From Promethearchaeota archaeon (GTDB taxonomy: Archaea; Asgardarchaeota; Lokiarchaeia; Sigyniarchaeales; SOKP01), in the NCBI GenBank assembly GCA_008080735.1, contig SHMW01000002.1, forward strand, positions 54,285-118,284: 64,000 nt of DNA, read 5' to 3'. Below, piece after piece: positions 18,000 to 27,416 of this stretch. The first letter of the stretch is position 1. Each line of letters begins with the position of its first letter. Made by a program: the position numbers and the translations under genes. The notes beneath the pieces are model-generated. The model saw only the letters and a list, made by a program, of their open reading frames with translations. It was not told the DNA's origin and made no database searches.

Positions 18000-19148
18000 C
18001 TAAAAATCCAATTTTAATTCCGTATAATTTTTTTGGATTGCATCATCTAAATTCTGAAAGATAAGTTCTGTGTCGTTTTCATTGGCAAAATTTATTAGGT
18101 CTTCCATGTGAATCCTCTTTCCCTCTTTTGCTGCAAGATAGCTCAGTAAGACTCCAGAAACCGCATCCTTAGCATGCAGTGGGGTAAAATCAGGCTCTCG
18201 ATCTTCTAATATACATTCTGCAAAATGCATATCTTCATAAAATGCTGAAATCAAATAATATTGTGGAAAAGGTCCATGCTCAACATCTGGGGTAAAAAAC
18301 TTGCCTACTTCTTCAGCATTGGGATGGTTTGAATATATTTGAACAGGCTTTTCCCAAGAATGATCTTCAAATATGGTACCTTTCGTTCCATGTAATTCAA
18401 TTTTGTTAGTAAGTGGATGTAGAGTTGTAGATGATAAAGTAATTTCAACCATTGTTCCTCTTCTATATTTAACAAGTATTATCGCATTATCTTCACCCTT
18501 ATTATTGGGAGAATCATACGCCTTTCCAATCCAGCATGTAATAGAATCAACTGAATCATTTAATAGCCAATTAATTGTAGAAAATTTATGAACTCCTTGA
18601 TCCGCGACCACTCCTCCTCCACCTTCTTTGTAACAAAAGTGCCAACTCTCTGGATTTAAGAACTGCTTTGGGTCGCAATAGGCACCTTCATACGATCTAA
18701 TCAAAAAGATATCTCCTAAGAGTCCATCATCTATAAAATCTTTAATACATTGGTGGGCCGGAAGAAATCTATGGTTTTCAGCAATCATGAATTTTACCCC
18801 TGCAGCTTGCGTAGCTTGTATCATCGCATCGCATCCTTCCAATGTCCTTGCCATAGGTTTTTCACAGAGTACATGTTTTCCGGCGTTTGCAGCTTTCATG
18901 ACTATCTCTTCGTGTAAATAATGAGGAACAGAAACTAATACAGCATCGATATCACTTTCGAGGAGATCTTGAAGTTTCATATATGGCTGCAATTTATGGG
19001 CTCTGGAAAATCTCTTTAGCGTCCTGCTATTTATGTCATGTGCCGCCACAAATTCTAGCTTCTCTTGAACTTTTCTTTTAAAGGCTGTAATATGGAAAAT
19101 AGCAGCATCACCACAACCAATAATTCCAAAATTAATAGGATGTGCCAT
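18000..19148 (-). CDS. Gfo/Idh/MocA-family oxidoreductase
   Basis: 382 residues. N-terminal Rossmann domain with GIIGCGDAAIFH, then VSVPHYLHEE and the family hallmark CEKPMARTLEGCDAM; the catalytic-type AENHRFLPAHQ follows. Large C-terminal alpha/beta domain (GGGVVADQGVHKFSTINWLL). Predicted NAD(P)-dependent sugar or inositol-type dehydrogenase. A paralogue is encoded on the opposite strand at 21352-22476; 69 of 71 bases are identical over the part encoding the CDAMIQATQ..ENHRFLP segment. Confidence 0.85.
   Translation of the reverse strand: MAHPINFGIIGCGDAAIFHITAFKRKVQEKLEFVAAHDINSRTLKRFSRAHKLQPYMKLQDLLESDIDAVLVSVPHYLHEEIVMKAANAGKHVLCEKPMARTLEGCDAMIQATQAAGVKFMIAENHRFLPAHQCIKDFIDDGLLGDIFLIRSYEGAYCDPKQFLNPESWHFCYKEGGGGVVADQGVHKFSTINWLLNDSVDSITCWIGKAYDSPNNKGEDNAIILVKYRRGTMVEITLSSTTLHPLTNKIELHGTKGTIFEDHSWEKPVQIYSNHPNAEEVGKFFTPDVEHGPFPQYYLISAFYEDMHFAECILEDREPDFTPLHAKDAVSGVLLSYLAAKEGKRIHMEDLINFANENDTELIFQNLDDAIQKNYTELKLDF
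18760..18830 (-). repeat. 71-bp near-identical tract shared with 21661-21731 (inverted)
   Basis: On the minus strand this segment of the first Gfo/Idh gene matches the plus-strand segment 21661-21731 of the second at 69 of 71 positions, including third codon positions, whereas the flanking parts of the genes are clearly diverged. The two copies are inverted relative to each other and about 2.9 kb apart. Confidence 0.85.
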
Positions 19149-19221
19149 AAAATAAGAAATAGAATTTTGAAAATAAAAATATACCTAAAAAAAAAAGAAT
19201 TAACTAAAACACTTCCTGTTA

Positions 19222-20022
19222 TTAACGAGTGGTCCATCCGCCGTCCATGCGCAAATCTGCTCCGGTCATATAGGACGCATCATCAGTAGCTAAGAAGAGG
19301 ATTCCAGTGGCGATCTCTTCTGGTTCTGCCCATCTGCCTAAGACTCCTTCTTTTTCAAATTCCTTTTTAACAATTTCATAATCCACACCTCTGTCCCTTG
19401 CTTGTTTTGCCACATCGCTCTGAAGCATTGGCGTATCTGTGGCACCCGGCGAAACACTATTCACACGTACATTAAAAGGTGCCATATCAAGTGCTAATGC
19501 TTTTGTAAAACCTAATACCCCCGCCTTTGTAGAACAATAGTTTGCATGGTTAACTTGACCAATATGGGCTGCAACACTTGCCAGTGTAATAATGGAACCC
19601 TCACCTTGCTCTTTAAAATAGGGAATAGCAAATTTACATGTATAAAAGGTTCCTTTTAGGTTAACATCAATCAATAGATCGTAATCCTCATCGGGAAATT
19701 CATCGATCGGACCTACTCGCACCACACCAGCATTCACTATTAAAACATCAATTCTTCCGTGTTTTTCAATAGTAAATTCGATCATTTCTTTTACTTCTTT
19801 GGGATTTCTTACATCTACCGTAATATAAGAGATTTTTCTTTTCTGATCCCCCAATAGATTGTATGTTTCTTTCAGCCCTTCTTCATCTATATCTGAAATG
19901 ACTAAAATTGCCCCTTCCTCTGCAAATAACCTTGCCGTTGCTCTCCCTATTCCAGAAGCAGCTCCCGTTAATACACATATTTTATCTTTTACTCTCATAT
20001 TCTCACATTTATTTATAATCAT
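19222..20022 (-). CDS. Short-chain dehydrogenase/reductase
   Basis: 266-residue classical SDR: LTGAASGIG near residue 17, VNAGVVRVGPIDE, catalytic Tyr/Lys in NYCSTKAGV, PGATDTPML, and C-terminal YMTGADLRMDGG. Not a close paralogue of the SDR at 17218. The start could be the ATG at 19998 (MRVKDKI), which matches usual SDR starts better than the upstream one. Part of a minus-strand group with the M24 and Gfo/Idh genes, probably transcribed together. Confidence 0.82.
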   Translation of the reverse strand: MIINKCENMRVKDKICVLTGAASGIGRATARLFAEEGAILVISDIDEEGLKETYNLLGDQKRKISYITVDVRNPKEVKEMIEFTIEKHGRIDVLIVNAGVVRVGPIDEFPDEDYDLLIDVNLKGTFYTCKFAIPYFKEQGEGSIITLASVAAHIGQVNHANYCSTKAGVLGFTKALALDMAPFNVRVNSVSPGATDTPMLQSDVAKQARDRGVDYEIVKKEFEKEGVLGRWAEPEEIATGILFLATDDASYMTGADLRMDGGWTTR

Positions 20023-20064
20023 TCATCAAATTTGGTTAAAAAATAAGAATAAGAATTAGGTCCC

Positions 20065-21204
20065 CTATTTTACTACTGTAGGTTTATCTAGCGAAGACAA
20101 TCGTTCACATCCTATATCAGTTACTCTATAACAATCTTCTACTCCGACTAATCCTTGACCTCTCACATTTAACCATACCTCAATATCTAGTACCATATTT
20201 TTCTCAAAAGGAATATCCATTGACGAGACGGGGCCAAACATATGTGCTTCCTCACACTCTAAGCCAATATGATGTCCAGTAATTAAATAAAAACCTCTTT
20301 TTGTCAGATTTTTAAGATATTTTTGAGCATCTTCAGCAAGTACTTTTGGCATCACACCTGGTTTAATATTTTCCACACAAAAATCTTGAACTTGAATCAT
20401 ATATTCTAAGGCATCTTGAGCTTTTTTAGGTTCTTCTCCAATCACCACTCCCCTACTAACATCAGAAATATATCCTTCCCAAACCGCCCCAAAATCGAAT
20501 CTTACTATATCATTTGGAGTCACAGGTATTCCAAGTCCTGGTGCTTCTGGATCAGAGGGACCAATATTCATAGTCAAATGATCCCATCCCCATGCCCCTT
20601 CATCAACAATGGTTTTTCTCGCGATTTTTAATAATTCTGTATCCTTCACATCTAACTCCGTCGCATCGATACAAGCTTTGATGGCTTTTTCTGCAACCTC
20701 CGTGGATTTTTTAATCCTTCTGATCTCTTCCTCCGTTTTTATTAGTCTCATATCTAGAAATGCATCATCCGCATCTATTATCTTTGCATCTGGAAATTTG
20801 GACTTTAATGCTTCAGATTGATAACGAGGCATTAAGGATTCGACACCGAGAGTCTTATCTTCCAAATTCCATTCTTTAATCTTTTTTACCAAAGTTTTAA
20901 TGCACGCTTCAACACTTCCGATTCGAAAGACTTCGCTTGGATCTATCCAAGAAAACTCCTCCACACTATCATATAAAGACCATACTATCGCACTTTCTTC
21001 TCCATCTTTCTTTATCATAGAGAGAAATGGATATTGGTTCTTCAATACATATAAAATTGGATTGGGTGCAACATGAGTTACGGGCAATCCAGTCGTATAA
21101 AAAACATTGACGGGGCTGGATGCGATTAATAAGTCTAAGTTTCTTTTTTCTAGAACCTCCTTTGCCTTATCCTTTCTATAACCTATTGGTTCCATTTTTT
21201 TCAC
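20065..21204 (-). CDS. M24-family (pita-bread fold) Xaa-Pro peptidase/creatinase-like protein
   Basis: 379 residues. The N-terminal creatinase-like domain has LLIASSPVNVFYTTG. The C-terminal M24 domain holds metal ligands in RFDFGAVWEGYISDVSRG (two Asp), GHHIGLECEEAHMFG (His), LDIEVWLNVRG (Glu) and GVEDCYRVTD (Glu). Likely a dinuclear-metal aminopeptidase P or a C-N hydrolase of the creatinase type. Start GTG at 21204, with a further ATG at 21195. Its position among sugar oxidoreductases is unexplained; it may act on a modified sugar-amino compound. Confidence 0.8.
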   Translation of the reverse strand: MKKMEPIGYRKDKAKEVLEKRNLDLLIASSPVNVFYTTGLPVTHVAPNPILYVLKNQYPFLSMIKKDGEESAIVWSLYDSVEEFSWIDPSEVFRIGSVEACIKTLVKKIKEWNLEDKTLGVESLMPRYQSEALKSKFPDAKIIDADDAFLDMRLIKTEEEIRRIKKSTEVAEKAIKACIDATELDVKDTELLKIARKTIVDEGAWGWDHLTMNIGPSDPEAPGLGIPVTPNDIVRFDFGAVWEGYISDVSRGVVIGEEPKKAQDALEYMIQVQDFCVENIKPGVMPKVLAEDAQKYLKNLTKRGFYLITGHHIGLECEEAHMFGPVSSMDIPFEKNMVLDIEVWLNVRGQGLVGVEDCYRVTDIGCERLSSLDKPTVVK

Positions 21205-21351
21205 ATTGATTTTCTATACAATTTAATATAATTTATAAATTCGTACTTAATTGAATGTTATCTAAAATACAATTTATACTTTTAATTTTCTTTTCACATT
21301 GTTAATTCATGTTTAATAAGATTTATTTATGCTCAAAGGTAAAAATGAATT

Positions 21352-22476
21352 ATGGAATATGTTAAATACGGAATAGCGGGCATTGGAGGTGCGTGGATGT
21401 TTCACAGTGCTGGTGCCAGAAATAATAATAAGATCAAGTTTGTATCCGCTTATGATATAGATGAGCGCAAATTAAAGAGAGTTTCACGTATTTATGATAT
21501 GGAATATTATACAGATTATGATATGTTTTTAGAAAGTGATATAGACGCTGTGTTAATAATGGTTCCTCATTATCTACACGAACAACTTGTGGTCAAAGCT
21601 GCTGAAGCAGGAAAACATGTACTCTGTGAGAAACCAATGGCCAACACCCTTGAAGAATGCGATGCGATGATACAAGCTACGCAAGCTGCAGGGGTTAAAT
21701 TCATGATTGCTGAAAACCACAGATTTCTTCCCGCACATAAATATATTGCTCAAGCAGTTCAAGATGGGTTATTAGGGGATATTTTTTTAGTAAGAGCATA
21801 TGAAGGGGTAAATGAAATTCCCGGTCTCATGAATCCTGAGTTATGGAAAGGAGATCTAAAAAAAGCAGGCGGCGGGTCATTGATGGATATGGGAGTTCAT
21901 AAATTTGCCACCATCCAGTGGATCTTAGATGATAATGTTGAGTCTGCTTATAGCTGGTTAACAAAGCAATGCACTAATTTGGATGAAAAGGCAGAAGATA
22001 ATGCGATGATCTTTCTTAAATATAGAAAGGGGACTGTTGTTGATGTGGTTGTTAGTTTCACAGTGGTTTCCCCACCTACAAATTCACTAGAAATTTATGG
22101 GACGAAGGGTACGATTCTTGAAAATCATATGTTGGATGAACCCGTAAAAATTTACTCGAATCACGAACAAATGGGTGATAATAAAGGCAAATGGGTAATT
22201 CCAGAAATCGAGCATGCTCCTTTTCCGAAATATTATGAGATCTCCGCACGTATAGAAGATTCCTATTTTACCGAATGCATTTTAGAAGATAAAACACCAG
22301 AATTTACTCCTGAAGAAGCGAGAGAAGCAATCGCTACCGTACTATTAAGCTATTTATCTGCCCAAATGGGTTATCGAGTTTCTTATGATGAGCTGTTGAG
22401 AATCTACGAAGCGCAAGGTAGTCATGTAATTCTCAATGGAATTCTAAATAATATAGAGAATAATTGTCCAAAATAA
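21352..22476 (+). CDS. Gfo/Idh/MocA-family oxidoreductase
   Basis: 374-residue paralogue of the oxidoreductase at 18000-19148. Rossmann domain GIAGIGGAWMFH, VPHYLHEQ, CEKPMANTLEECDAM, then AENHRFLPAHK and the C-terminal GGSLMDMGVHKFATIQWIL. NAD(P)-dependent dehydrogenase fold; substrate unknown, probably a sugar or cyclitol. It is divergent from the M24 gene with 147 bases between them. Contains the near-identical tract shared with its paralogue. Confidence 0.85.
   Translation: MEYVKYGIAGIGGAWMFHSAGARNNNKIKFVSAYDIDERKLKRVSRIYDMEYYTDYDMFLESDIDAVLIMVPHYLHEQLVVKAAEAGKHVLCEKPMANTLEECDAMIQATQAAGVKFMIAENHRFLPAHKYIAQAVQDGLLGDIFLVRAYEGVNEIPGLMNPELWKGDLKKAGGGSLMDMGVHKFATIQWILDDNVESAYSWLTKQCTNLDEKAEDNAMIFLKYRKGTVVDVVVSFTVVSPPTNSLEIYGTKGTILENHMLDEPVKIYSNHEQMGDNKGKWVIPEIEHAPFPKYYEISARIEDSYFTECILEDKTPEFTPEEAREAIATVLLSYLSAQMGYRVSYDELLRIYEAQGSHVILNGILNNIENNCPK
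21661..21731 (+). repeat. 71-bp near-identical tract shared with 18760-18830 (inverted)
   Basis: Partner of the tract described at 18760-18830. Two mismatches in 71 positions; identity drops immediately downstream. Confidence 0.85.
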
Positions 22477-22559
22477 AATATTTTCATCATCTAATGATAC
22501 TCAAAATATTCAGCAATTTTTTCTTACCCACCTTGAAAAATAAAATTAAAAAAAAGCCT

Positions 22560-23522
22560 TTAGATGACTATATTTATCGGAAAATATAGTGCCACTGCCA
22601 ATAATGCAGCCATAGGGAAGGTCAATATCCATACTGCAACTATTTTCCATAAGCCTTTCTTCGTTGGTGCCCGTCTTGCTTTTGATAACCCTATAAGAGA
22701 GGCTACCAACATATGGGATCCTGAAAGTGGAATTCCTAAAAAGGTTCCAGCAAAAAGAATCACAGCAGTTGGAACCTCACTAGCGAATGCTGAGCTAGGA
22801 ACGAGTTCAGTTATATTCCCGACACTTTTTATTACTCTCCTTCCTAAAACTACGATTCCCAGAGAAAAACTCAAACCTACGATTATCAGAATTAAATCCA
22901 CATCAATCCCTAGTCCGACAACTATTCCCGCTGCATTTGAGACATCGTTCCCCGCTCTAGAAAACGCAGTAAGGCAAATAACTCCCAATAGAATATAAGA
23001 AAAAATCTTTTCTGTTCGTTCGAAATCTTTAAATCCGTTTAATTTGCTTATTATTGCTTTATTTATTAATTTGTAGACTACATACGTCGCTACAAAACCT
23101 ATAACCGGTGATAATAGCCACCAAAAGCTCATTTCCAATATCGTAAGCCAATTAACTCCACCAAAACCTCCTAAAATTAAACCAATCCCCATAATGCTCC
23201 CTATTGTTGAATGTGTAGTAGATATAGGAGCCCCCAACGCGGAAGATACAATAAGCCAAATGGATGTGGATATGAGGATTGTAAGCACTACGGCATAAGA
23301 TACTTCGATTGTTAGTAACTCTTTTCCAACTGTCTCACTAACGGCTCTCCCTAAGAAAAAGGCCCCTGCGATTGCTAAAATGGTTGCTAAAACCAGTAAT
23401 TCTTTCATCATTAGTGTCTTAGAGCCGTGAACTGTGGCGAAAGTCTCGTCATTTGCTCCAATCGCAAATGCTATGAAGATAGAAATTACGATAAATATCG
23501 GGATAATTGAAAAATCTGCCAT
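22560..23522 (-). CDS. pit: PiT-family inorganic phosphate transporter
   Basis: 320-residue polytopic membrane protein with the duplicated PiT signature: AIGANDETFATVHGSKTL in the N-terminal half and AGNDVSNAAGIVVG in the C-terminal half, plus GAPISTTHSTIGSIMG and PLSGSHMLVASLIG. Cation-phosphate symporter of the cytoplasmic membrane. It follows the DUF47 gene by 17 bases, the classical pairing. Confidence 0.92.
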   Translation of the reverse strand: MADFSIIPIFIVISIFIAFAIGANDETFATVHGSKTLMMKELLVLATILAIAGAFFLGRAVSETVGKELLTIEVSYAVVLTILISTSIWLIVSSALGAPISTTHSTIGSIMGIGLILGGFGGVNWLTILEMSFWWLLSPVIGFVATYVVYKLINKAIISKLNGFKDFERTEKIFSYILLGVICLTAFSRAGNDVSNAAGIVVGLGIDVDLILIIVGLSFSLGIVVLGRRVIKSVGNITELVPSSAFASEVPTAVILFAGTFLGIPLSGSHMLVASLIGLSKARRAPTKKGLWKIVAVWILTFPMAALLAVALYFPINIVI

Positions 23523-23539
23523 ATTAAGCTCATCTCCAA

Positions 23540-24199
23540 TTATCTCGTGGGATATTTTATGATTAAACCACGTAAATAGTCTGCAATATCTTCAATCCAT
23601 GCTATAACGTTATATACATTATTTACCAATTTAGAAGTTAGTAATACTCTGGTGGGTTCCTCTGTTTTTTTGTAAATTGTCTCCAGCAAACTATATCTTA
23701 ATTTTCGAGCTTCTCTTCTCATTTTTTCTATCTCAATTGTTTTTTCATAAGCCCCATCAAAATTGGTTTCCATTAACTCTAATGTGTCAATAAGCATTTT
23801 AATTAGCGAATAACATGTATTACATAGCTTTTTAAAATCTTCAGAAATGTCGTCATATAAGTCAAATGGATAAATTTTGAGAAAACGAGCAATAAATTCA
23901 ACTTTACCCAGAGCCTCATCTACCATTGTAATAATCTTGTACCTATCCTCAACGAGAAAAGGAAGGGCGCGTTTATCTTGAAATAAAACTTGAATATATT
24001 TTTCTTTGATTCGATCACATTTGCGTTCTGACTCAATAACTTCATCCAATCTAGTTTTATCGAGTTTATTGGTTATGAAATCCTTCATAATTTCATTTAG
24101 AACCGAAGCACCCTCTAAAAATTGGGCATTGTATTCCTTTGCTATTTGGTCTATACTTTTATGTGTGTCCTTACTTTTCATAATGAATTTCCTTTTCAT
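23540..24199 (-). CDS. DUF47/PhoU-like phosphate transport regulator
   Basis: 219 residues, all-helical, with the DUF47 features ESERKCDRIKEKYI and AWIEDIADYLRGLI, related in fold to PhoU. Encoded directly before the PiT gene, with which it is expected to act as accessory regulator. Two candidate starts, ATG 24199 and ATG 24181 (MKSKDTHKS); a TATA-like ATATATATTTCTATATAT runs close to the first one, so the message may have a very short leader. Confidence 0.87.
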   Translation of the reverse strand: MKRKFIMKSKDTHKSIDQIAKEYNAQFLEGASVLNEIMKDFITNKLDKTRLDEVIESERKCDRIKEKYIQVLFQDKRALPFLVEDRYKIITMVDEALGKVEFIARFLKIYPFDLYDDISEDFKKLCNTCYSLIKMLIDTLELMETNFDGAYEKTIEIEKMRREARKLRYSLLETIYKKTEEPTRVLLTSKLVNNVYNVIAWIEDIADYLRGLIIKYPTR

Positions 24200-24323
24200 A
24201 TATGATAAATATATAGAAATATATATCTGATTTTTAAAAAGATTTTGTTCTCAAATATAAAAAGATCCACTACGTTATATGAATTTTCATGGACTAAAAA
24301 AGAAAAAAAGAAGAGTAGAACTT

Positions 24324-25625
24324 TTATTGAGAGATCTCGGAGATCTCTTCCTTTATTTGCTCTTGGGCCAATTTAGGTAGCTTTTCTTTGGCAAAAATTA
24401 GTGGAATTATTGCTGGAATCATTATAAATGCAGCTACTACGAAAATCAAAAAATTTGGAACAAAAGAAGGTATTCCGTCGATTATTTTAAACGTACCATA
24501 TACTTCAGAGATTGATCCTCCTATCCACGAACCTATTACCATGGGAATTGTCGCAGCGAATAGGACATAATAACCGCTGAATTGCCCACGCTTTTTTGCG
24601 GGAAAGAGGTCTCTCATCCATGCATTCGCAGAAATATTCCATCCGGTCATAAATAATTGAGTAAACACTCCCGCAAAGATTAATATCCATAGGTTAGCAC
24701 TAATTATGAACAGAAATAATGATAAAGCATTAGCGATTACGCAAAAAATGGTTATCTTTTTTCTCCCGATTTTATCGATTAAAATTCCTATTGGATAAGC
24801 TAGAATTAGATTTATGATAAAACCTATGAAGACGACGAGTGCTGCAGTCATAAAATCTAATCCTAGAGAATATTCTAAGTATATAAGAATAAACGGAAAG
24901 AACACATTGAATGCTGTAGCCCATATGAGCATTCCTAAAAGAATTAGAAATACGTCCTTATTTTTTTTGATTATATCCACGTTATAAGTCTCTTTTATGT
25001 GCTGTTTTATAGTCAGTCCAGAGGATTTGAGATCTTTTGGGTCTTTGGAAAGATATGCGCCATATACACCCAATATCCCTACAACGGCGCCCATTATGTA
25101 GAAAAAATTATAAAATCCAATAGACTCAACAATTATTCCAGCCATTCCATACACGATGAGCGTTGAAAATAACATAGTTAATTGCAATACTCCCATTCCT
25201 TTACCTCGATTCTTCATTGTAGTGATATCAGTGATGTAAGCATTGAAGGCAGCATCAAATGCCGTGGAACCGAAATAGGTCATTATACAATCAAAAATAA
25301 TTGCAACCGCTACTGCGAGAAGAGGGAGAGTTATTAATCCTGCCACGGGGTAAATAGCCGTTGTTATTGCCCACAATATAAATCCATAAAACATGAAGAT
25401 TCTGCGTTTTCCTTTAATATCTGAAACTGCACCCATAATTATAGCGGTAAGTGCTGCCGTGATTGCTCATGCCCCCACCATAATTGAAATGAAAAGTGGT
25501 CTACCTGCAATTTCTTTGTACATGAAAACATTATAAAATTGATTTTCGATCGCCCAAGCTAAGTTGCCCGCAAGTCCTACTAGCAATATGATTATAGTAT
25601 TCCGTCTTGATAATTTTTCTTCCAT
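24324..25625 (-). pseudogene. MFS transporter interrupted by one in-frame TGA
   Basis: Major facilitator superfamily permease. The intact-looking frame starts at ATG 25625 (MEEKLSRRNTIIILL), runs 52 codons through the first membrane helix, meets TGA at 25469-25467, and then continues without further disruption (codons 54-433: GAVSDIKGKRR is the MFS loop 2-3 motif, and 11 more helices follow). TCA (Ser) to TGA is a one-base change and Ser would fit the small-residue context. Possibilities are a recent nonsense mutation, a sequencing error, readthrough, or re-initiation at 25436. Substrate unknown. Confidence 0.75.
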
Positions 25626-25759
25626 TTTTAAAAACTTGTTTTTATAATTAGATGTTAGATAAATTTAGGATATTACATATAATAAAGATTTAACATTAAA
25701 TAGAGAATAATTTACTAAGGACCCGATTAAGGATTTCATCTGAAAATTCCTAATGTATA

Positions 25760-26914
25760 TTATGGATGCCCAGAAGTTAAATAAGTTGGAAGGAATATTG
25801 GTTTTTTCAACTTCTGATAATCTAATTTAGTATCAAAATCATTTACCATAAGCACGCTTGCTTTAAGCTTTAGAAATCCTAAACGAATGAGACCACTATG
25901 TAGAACGTGGTTTTTCCTATCACCCGAAAATATTATAATCCCAAGTTTCCTTTTAATAGCCGCTTTCATTACCTTATCGAGTAAATAAGAATAGACTAAT
26001 ATTCTTAATGTTCGCGTAGGAATTCTCTCCAGATCTATATAGAGTTCATGAATTATTCCAATTTTTAGAATTAGATGAAATTGGGAGAAATAGAATTTTT
26101 CATAGGTTAAAGATGCACCTCCGATAATATGGGTATTTTTCTTGATAAATACATAGCTTGGGATTTCCCTCTCGTATGGGACATCTATTTTCGCCCATTT
26201 AAGTTTTTTAAGTGTATATTTAGAATTAAAATCATAATATTTAGGAATAATTGTGTTTATGGACTGCCGGTATTTTATATGTCCCTTGCCATGGCATATT
26301 TCGAAACCAATATCTTTGAAAAATGAGTTTAATTTAGTTGCTATTTTTATAATACTCCGTGGAAAAAGAGAAATTAACATAATCAGCGGAAAAAGTGGGA
26401 AAAATTGAGGTAACATTTGAATTAGCCTTGTGGGGGCGGGAAAATTAAAATAAACATTTAGAGGTCTCACATCCTGAAAACCAAATTTTAGATATATTTT
26501 ATTCCTTGCTATGCTATCGGACCCCGTAACCAGCATCGCTAGATCGCATCCTTTCTGTTTCATATATTTTACAGCCATCTTCATCAAACAAGTGGCAATT
26601 CCCTGTCTTGTATAGTCAGGATCACAAGATACATCATTAATATGCCCAACGAGATATTCCTTACCTTTACATCTCATCTTTTCTATTGGATTAACATAAA
26701 TCGCACCTACTATTCGCTTTTTTTCCATATCCTCTGCAATCTGTATCATCTCGGGTTCAAAACCGGGAGATTGAATATATCTCCATCTGATAGATCTTTT
26801 TGTCCGAATGAAACTCTTTCCGTTCATTTGGAAAGCTCTCATAAATAAAAGTGCTAACCCTGGTTCATCACCTCTCTTATAATTTCGATAATTTATAGTT
26901 TCCATGTATCTCAA
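25760..26914 (-). CDS. GNAT-family N-acetyltransferase
   Basis: 384 residues. The N-terminal 160 residues form a GNAT domain: NDVSCDPDYTRQGIATCLMKMAVKYM holds the acetyl-CoA pyrophosphate-binding motif A (RQGIAT), and SIARNKIYLKFGFQDV is motif B. The second half resembles the paired GNAT-like C-terminal domains of Eis-type enzymes. Acceptor unknown. Start is probably the second Met (METINYRNYKRGDE, 26905). Confidence 0.78.
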   Translation of the reverse strand: MRYMETINYRNYKRGDEPGLALLFMRAFQMNGKSFIRTKRSIRWRYIQSPGFEPEMIQIAEDMEKKRIVGAIYVNPIEKMRCKGKEYLVGHINDVSCDPDYTRQGIATCLMKMAVKYMKQKGCDLAMLVTGSDSIARNKIYLKFGFQDVRPLNVYFNFPAPTRLIQMLPQFFPLFPLIMLISLFPRSIIKIATKLNSFFKDIGFEICHGKGHIKYRQSINTIIPKYYDFNSKYTLKKLKWAKIDVPYEREIPSYVFIKKNTHIIGGASLTYEKFYFSQFHLILKIGIIHELYIDLERIPTRTLRILVYSYLLDKVMKAAIKRKLGIIIFSGDRKNHVLHSGLIRLGFLKLKASVLMVNDFDTKLDYQKLKKPIFLPTYLTSGHP

Positions 26915-26988
26915 ATCTTTAATATGATTGAAATATTAAAATTTTTATACTTAATACTATATTTAAAATATTATAGAATAAATAAAGC

Positions 26989-27351
26989 GTGAGTGGAATG
27001 AGTGATAATTTATCAGGAGTGCTTGAAAGTCTTAAAGCTATAAAAGGAGTTCATGGTGCGGCATTAATCGAAAAGTTTGGTCTTATTAAAGGGAGTGCGT
27101 TGCCTGGTTGGGTAGATCCCGAAGCAGTAGCCGCTATGGTGACGCTTATCCTAAAAGCCTCTCAGAGAGCTACGAAAGAATTGGAACAAGGGAAATTTAA
27201 TAACGCGATTATCGAAAGTGAAAATGGAAAGATTTTATTTACTGAAATCAAAGGGAATGTGCTATGTATTATAACCACGGTGGATGCTAAGCTAGGAATT
27301 ATTAATCTGAAGCTGGACGCGGCTTCAAAGACGATTGCGGCACAAATATAA
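26989..27351 (+). CDS. Roadblock/LC7-domain protein
   Basis: 120-residue protein of the Roadblock/LC7 fold: an N-terminal helix (LSGVLESLKAIKGVHGAALIEKFGLIKGS), the DPEAVAAMVTLILKAS helix, then paired strands (NAIIESENGKILFTEI, NVLCIITTV). Roadblock proteins act as dimeric regulators of MglA/Arf/Rag-type small GTPases and are numerous in Asgard archaea. An MglA-like GTPase gene is at 47440, so a functional pairing is possible but unproven. GTG start, or ATG at 26998. An A/T-rich TATA-like element is centred about 26963. Confidence 0.85.
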   Translation: MSGMSDNLSGVLESLKAIKGVHGAALIEKFGLIKGSALPGWVDPEAVAAMVTLILKASQRATKELEQGKFNNAIIESENGKILFTEIKGNVLCIITTVDAKLGIINLKLDAASKTIAAQI

Positions 27352-27416
27352 AACTTTTTTTATTTCTTAATTTTAATTCAAGGCATTTCAGTATTAGTCC
27401 GAATAATTACTTTCAT

